Of a stretch of DNA of 64,000 nucleotides, positions 58,079 to 64,000 are shown in pieces. Source of the DNA: Dermacentor variabilis. Its lineage: Eukaryota; Arthropoda; Arachnida; Ixodida; Ixodidae. Both the position numbers and the translations under genes were made by a program. Under the pieces are notes generated by a model that was given only the letters and a program-made list of their open reading frames with translations, had not been told where the DNA came from and ran no database searches. Location: contig NC_134573.1 of assembly GCF_050947875.1 (NCBI RefSeq), positions 52,192,115 through 52,256,114 on the forward strand. The letters run 5' to 3'. Position 1 is the first letter of the stretch, and each line of letters opens with the position of its first letter.

Positions 58079-58633
58079 GACAAGTTAGGCCACACTGCTA
58101 CTTGGCCAGGCATGTGGCAGGACGTCTTACAATACGCACGAAGCTGTTCAATTTGTCAACGAGTAAAACCACGTGGCGCTCTTCCACCAAGGTTGATGCA
58201 GCCAGGTGCAGTCCCTCTCAAGTCGTCGAGTGTGACGTAATGGGACATTTCCTCCATACTCCGTGCGTCAGCTGCTATTTATTGGTATTAACCGAGCTCT
58301 TTAAGAAGTGGGTAGGCTTATACCCAATGCCTCCACTTACTTCACAGAACATTTGACATTCTCTCCTCGATGTCTTCTCGCGTTTGGTTTAACATCACAA
58401 CTAATAACCGAAAACGCCACTTCTTTCACGAGTCGCGTATTTTCCAACGCCTGTTCTGTTTCCGCGTCAAACACTATATAACAACGCCATACCATTCACA
58501 GGCCATCTATTGCACTCAACGTTGGTAATTTACTTTACCGCTTGCAAGGCACGACAACCGACACCTTAGCTGGGCCAGTACATGTCTCGCATCTCAAGCG
58601 CTATAACGTTACGCTTTCCTCTTTAGCCTTGTA
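58079..58633 (+). pseudogene. Ty3/gypsy E integrase fragment
   Basis: Frames read LGHTATWPGMWQDVLQYARS, CSICQRVKPRGALPPRLMQP, LLVLTELFKKWVGLYPMPPL and later GPVHVSHLKRYNV. They cover the zinc-binding WPGM...C-x-x-C-Q-R region, the start of the core and the C-terminal VSHLKRY tail. The core in between is poorly preserved and stops occur. It abuts the right end of the TTAA transposon. A different family from A-D. Confidence 0.75.
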
Positions 58634-59706
<1,073 letters not shown>

Positions 59707-59717
59707 TTTTTTTTTCA

Positions 59718-59865
59718 GGAGATATTCAAGTGCAGAGCCGCCGCGAGAACGACGGTGAAGTTGGTGTCTGCCTTGCTGCGCGCGAGTGTCGGCCTGGCTA
59801 TCTGATTCCAGTGTAAACAGCCTGTAAATAGCCTCTTTCGTCTGTGTCTTTCTACACACGTAACA
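59718..59865 (+). repeat. 5' LTR of Ty3/gypsy C, left end lost
   Basis: The right boundary is clear: ...tctacacacgtaaca, followed by TTCTGGTGAAGG at the primer-binding position, as in the gypsy A LTR. The left TG end is not seen because the TA repeat lies there. Length of about 148 bp agrees with the other short LTRs. Confidence 0.6.
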
Positions 59866-59937
59866 TTCTGGTGAAGGTTAGCGATCCCCGTCCTCACCAC
59901 GGAACTCCAAAGTGGTCGGTCCATCGAGCTTGTCACC

Positions 59938-61115
59938 ATGCCTCCCGGAGACGCAACCGCCTCTGCAACGGTTTCGGCTTGTCCAACTGCTCCAATCGTC
60001 ACGGTTGCCCAACATCGCGACCCTGGTGTGTTCTCTGGCCTAAAGGGACAGGACGTTGACCATTGGATAAAGCTCTATGAACACGCCAGTGCTAATACAA
60101 GTTGGGACCAAACAATTATGCTCGCCAATGTCATTTGTTATCTTGGGGGCACCACACGCGTGTGGTACGAGACGCATGACGACAAGATAACCAGTTGGGA
60201 CAGTTTCAAAGAAAAGCTACGGGATCTGTTCGGCGACCCCATTGGCCGCAAGGTTGCCGCGAGTAAGGCTCTTGCGTCTCGTGTTCAGACATCTACAGAG
60301 CTGTACGTTTCATACATCCTCGATGCCTTGGTTCTATGACAAAAAGCTGACGATGCTATTTCTGAAGCTGATAAAGTGTCACATGGGCTAAAAGGCATCG
60401 CCGACCATGCTTTCAATGTGCTTGTTTTCGGCCATGTCTCGACTATCGACGCCATCATCAAAGAATGCCGCCGCCTTGAACAACCTAAGAGCCGCCGTAT
60501 CACAACACATCACACAGCTACCCAATACTGCTGCTACGTCAACATGTGAGGGTCGACTGCGTCAGGTCACCACCTGTGGCGACGTCACCCGTATTGTTCG
60601 CCGTGCGCTCGAGGCCGCCTGTTCACCAGCTTTCTGCGCGACGCCTCCCGATGCGCCAGCAACCACGATTGCGCTGATTCAGGCCGTTGTCAGACAGGAA
60701 TTTGAGAACATGGGTCTCAACTCCGTGTGTTCATCGTCTCCACGCACGGTTCCCTAGTTCTCTAGCAGCCCTCCTCATCCCCGGCAGTCCTTTTCTGCCT
60801 CATCTCGCCGCAAACCGTCCGAATGGCATACCCCTGATGACAGGCCGATCTGCTTCCACTGCTGTCGCATCGGCCACGTCACTCGTCACTGCCGCAACCG
60901 ATGGCACCCACCTCCTCAGATATACACTGCCGCTCATTCCCGCCCCTTTGGACTTCTTTTCCTTATGCCACCCGCCATGAACCCGTTGCCGCTGATACTC
61001 CTGCGCCGAACCTTCACTACAGCCGCTCGCCTTCACATCGACGCCATCAGTCTCGTTCGCCCCAACCCGGTCGCTTCGCTCCGTCGCCTATCGCCTCCCG
61101 GATCCAGCCGGAAAA
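59938..61115 (+). pseudogene. Ty3/gypsy C gag
   Basis: The ATG at 59938 opens 133 codons with DVDHWIKLYEHASANTSWDQ, VICYLGGTTRVWYETHDDKI and SWDSFKEKLRDLFGDP, ended by a TGA at 60337. Gag continues in frame beyond it (KADDAISEADKVSHGLKGIA, HAFNVLVFGHVS) and, after frameshifts, to LIQAVVRQEFENMG. A zinc knuckle with all ligands, CFHCCRIGHVTRHC, is readable at about 60850-60891. So only a few changes separate this gag from an open one. Confidence 0.85.
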
Positions 61116-61148
61116 CTAGGCACTGCTGCTTCTGGAGTTGAAGCTGCG

Positions 61149-61596
61149 TTGTCCACCATGCCCTCAAATCCTCTGCTCACGTTACGCACGAACCAAAACC
61201 TTCTTGACGTTGACGTTGACAGCTATCCTGTCATGGCACTCATCGATACATGTGCAGATCTTTCTGAGTGCTGCCTTCGGACGACGATTGAACAAGCTCC
61301 TCCCCCCAGCATCGGCACGCGTCGTCCGCGTTGCGGATGGCAGTACTGTGCCTATCATCAGCATGTGTACCGCACGTGTTAGCATCGCCAGCCGCCACAC
61401 TCCCGTCCTCTTCACCGTGATTGCTCATTGCCCCCACGACATCACTCTCGGCCTCGATTTTCTCTCCGCGCATTCTGCTCTTATTGACTGCTCTGCTAGT
61501 GCCCTTTGCCTCGAGTTACCGATTGTCGCAGAACCTTCTGACGCACCCCAGTGCCGCTTATGCCCCACCGGCTTTCTTCTCCTGCCGCCAAAGTGA
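61149..61596 (+). pseudogene. Ty3/gypsy C protease
   Basis: One frame reads YPVMALIDTCADLS, where the active site DTGA of retropepsins is DTCA. The next frame continues ARVVRVADGSTVPIISMCTA, VLFTVIAHCPHDITLGLDFL and SAHSALIDCSASALCLELPI. A frameshift lies near 61300. The protease of this family matures the polyprotein. Inactive as seen. Confidence 0.8.
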
Positions 61597-61614
61597 ATAG
61601 CCTTTAGTGAACTG

Positions 61615-62577
61615 TTGGCTTCCGCACCAGTTCCTGATGGCGAGTACCTCGTCACTCCTCTGCCCGACATTCCACTACAATATGACGTTACCGTGCCTCA
61701 CACTATACTTACTATTACTGCGAACAGCACTCGCATCCGTATATTTAAATTTGGATTGGCAAAGCAAGTTCAACCGCAAGGTATTTATCGTGCCAACTTT
61801 GATCGTCTCGGCCACCATAATGTCGCAGCTTTATCAACCGATGGTTCTTGCGAGCTTCACAGCTCCCCTGCCGCCCCCCTCCCCGCCAGCTTCGGGCGCC
61901 GATCCCTACATAAAAAAATGGTTGCGACGGACCTGGTCTTTGTCAAGTACTATTGTCCTACCGAGATATTTCCGACTTCGACGATCGCCCTTTAGACCGA
62001 ACGCTCGCGGTCAAGCATCGGATTCTTCCTGACTATGCTACGCCTATTCACCGACGAGCGTATCGAGTTTCTGCGTCGGAACGCCCAGTAATTCAAGCTG
62101 AAGTGCAAAAATGCAAGATAAAAACATTATTGAGCCTTCTTCGAGTCCGTGGGAGTCACCTGTAGTGTTGGTTAAGAAGAAGGACGGCACATGGCGCTTC
62201 TGTGTAGACTACCGTCATCTGAACAACAACAATAAGAAGGATGTCTACGCGTCCCCACGTATAGACGATGCCGTTGACGGCCTCCACGTTTCCAGCTATT
62301 TCTCTTCTATTGACCGTTGTTCAGGATACTAGCGAATTCCTGTTGACGATATGGACACAGAAAAAACCGCGTTCATCCCACCTGATGGCCTATACCAATT
62401 TAAAATAATGCCGTTTGGATTACGCAACGCCCCTGCTACCTTTGAGCGTATGATGGACTCTTTGCTCCAAGGTTTCAAATGGTCCATATGTATCTGCTAC
62501 CTCGACGACGTCATCGTCTTCTCGCCCACGTTCGACACTCACTTTGAGCGTCTAACAGCTATACTTGATGTATTTTG
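61615..62577 (+). pseudogene. Ty3/gypsy C reverse transcriptase
   Basis: The upstream linker (YRANFDRLGHHNVAALSTDG) leads to RRAYRVSASERPVIQAEVQK, then IIEPSSSPWESPVVLVKKKD, TWRFCVDYRHLN, QFKIMPFGLRNAPATFERMM and CICYLDDVIVFSPTFDTH. The YLDD active site is intact. Stops or shifts occur near 62030-62110, at 62330 (SGY then stop) and at 62577. Best preserved reverse transcriptase in the window. Confidence 0.9.
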
Positions 62578-63204
62578 AAGGCGAAGCTGCAAGTTAACTC
62601 GTCCAAATGTCGTTTTGGCCACCGTTTAATTACTCTTCTGGGCCATCTTGTTGACGCTTCCGGAGTACAGCCTGATCCAGACAACACTCGCGCTGTCCGA
62701 GCCTTTCCGGTTTCGAAGACAGCCGCAGACGTCCGAAGTTTTGTAGGATTATGCTCGTACTTGCGTCGTTTTGTTCCGCATCTTGCAACAATTCCTAGAC
62801 CCCTCACTAATCTTTTGAAGAAAGGCGTACAATTCTCGTGGGGCACTTCAGAAGCCGCTGCCTTCTCTCGTCTCGTCACTCTTCTAACCTCACCACCCAT
62901 TCTCGCCCACTTCGACCTTGAAGCCTCTAGAGAATTGCGTACAGATGCCAGCGCTCATGGCGTAGGTGCCGTCTTAGCCAAGCGTCAGCGTGGCCAGAAT
63001 CGCGTCTTTGCTTATGCGAGCCGCCTCGAAACCCCATCGGAGTACAACTATTCCATTATGGAGCGAGAATGCCTTGCTGTTGTTTGGGCGGTTGCGAAGT
63101 TCCGTCCTTACCTATACGGTCGGCCTTTTTCCGTAGTCACTGACCATCATGCCCTCTGCTGGCTCTCATCGCTAAAAGATCCTACAGGCCGGCTTGGTCG
63201 ATGA
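62575..63204 (+). pseudogene. Ty3/gypsy C connection and RNase H
   Basis: A 209-codon open frame reads [80 protein letters not shown] and [20 protein letters not shown]. The RNase H catalytic set (D in TDAS, E in ERECLA, D in TDHH) is present. The frame is open over its whole length and ends at 63202. Confidence 0.9.
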
Positions 63205-64000
63205 GCTTTCAGGCTACAAGAATAATCATATTCCGTGGGGTTCAAGTCTGGCGACCTGCACCAAGACGCTGACAGCTTGTCGCGTTACCGTGTTGACGAC
63301 CCTGACTCCTCCAATATTACCAGTGCTGCTTGCGTATTCTCTGTATCACAGCTGCTTCATTTCGCCGACGAGCAAAGTCGTGACGCCTATGTAAGAGCAC
63401 TCATCGACCGTTTTGAACACTCTCCTGCCGATGCCACTCTACGCCTCTTCGGCCTTCGCGACGGAACTCTATACCGTCGTAACCTTCAACCGGACGGCTC
63501 TGAGTTCCTACTTGTCGTACCTAAACACCTCCGCTCAACCGTTCTAGAAGAGTTTCACGACCCACCAACGACAGGACACCTCGGCGTATCTCGAACCTAT
63601 GACCGTGTGCGTCACTGTTTTTTCTGGCCGTGCCTTGCCCGTTCCGTACGACGTTACGTCGCTGCTTGTGAACATTAACAACGACGCAAGAAAGCTTCCC
63701 AGCTCCCCTCTGGTTACCTGCAGCCGCTCGACATCCCTGCCACGCCCTTCCATCGTGTTGGTTTAGACCTTCTCGGCCCATTTCTAGAATCTACATCAGT
63801 AAACAAGTGGGTTGCCATCGCGGCTGACTACGCGACCCACTAGGCCGTAACCAGCGCTCTACCGACCAGTTGCGCAACTGATGTTGCTTACTTCCTTCTA
63901 CATGATATCATTGTGATGCATGATGCTCCGCGTCAATTGCTAACAGACCATGGCCATACGTTTCTGGCCAAAGTCATTGACGACATCATGCGGGTCTGCT
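63205..64000 (+). pseudogene. Ty3/gypsy C integrase, cut by window end
   Basis: The frame at 63235-63678 reads SGDLHQDADSLSRY, LRDGTLYRRNLQPDGSEFLL, EFHDPPTTGHLGVSRTYDRV and VRRYVAACEH, then TAA at the position of the second zinc-site Cys. Core motifs follow: FHRVGLDLLGPF (first Asp), WVAIAADYATH with a stop, and QLLTDHGHTF (second Asp). The third acidic residue lies beyond the right edge. Confidence 0.88.

Overview
This window is eukaryotic chromosomal DNA. The dense mixture of Ty3/gypsy, RTE and CR1-type retroelements, tRNA-derived SINEs, AT and GATT microsatellites and split exons with GT-AG introns fits a large arthropod genome. The families resemble what I recall from hard ticks (Ixodidae, probably a metastriate genus); that assignment rests on memory of repeat types, not on a search. 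Nothing in the window looks bacterial or viral.

The one clear host gene lies on the + strand and runs through the middle. Eight exons (23614-23771, 36176-36313, 40258-40387, 40762-40850, 40954-41063, 41233-41300, 47524-47610, 54456-54628) join with consistent reading phase into the C-terminal two thirds of a sodium:solute symporter of the SLC5 family. The closest subgroup by eye is the monocarboxylate/multivitamin branch. A possible additional upstream exon is at 16938-16989. The 5' exons and the last transmembrane exon(s) are not identified. One intron is of the GC-AG type. The introns hold most of the repeats.

Layout: 1-5014 is a decayed Ty3/gypsy element on the - strand, with its LTR at 4859-5014 and an RTE LINE inserted in gag (3212-4512) flanked by a visible target duplication. 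5020-9172 is an older RTE fragment followed by a CR1/L2-type LINE that is itself split by another RTE copy (6525-8159) and ends in a GATT tail. 9173-23600 is mostly non-coding, with tRNA-derived SINEs, a 732-bp fold-back element with TTAA ends (13546-14277) and a probable solo LTR (16204-16556). 23614-54628 is the SLC5 gene; its introns carry a degenerate satellite in two separate blocks, a broken gypsy element (about 29195-31035), an RTE endonuclease fragment, a SINE, a short complete gypsy element whose reverse transcriptase has been deleted in frame (32340-35809), two RTE copies and an I-type LINE. 54629-59604 has an I-type LINE fragment, a TTAA-flanked DNA transposon (56867-58078) and a gypsy integrase fragment. 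59605-64000 is a third gypsy element with gag, protease, reverse transcriptase, RNase H and integrase in order, running off the right edge.

Nearly all transposon reading frames carry stops or frameshifts, so they are annotated as pseudogenes. The SLC5 exons are the only sequences that look maintained by selection.
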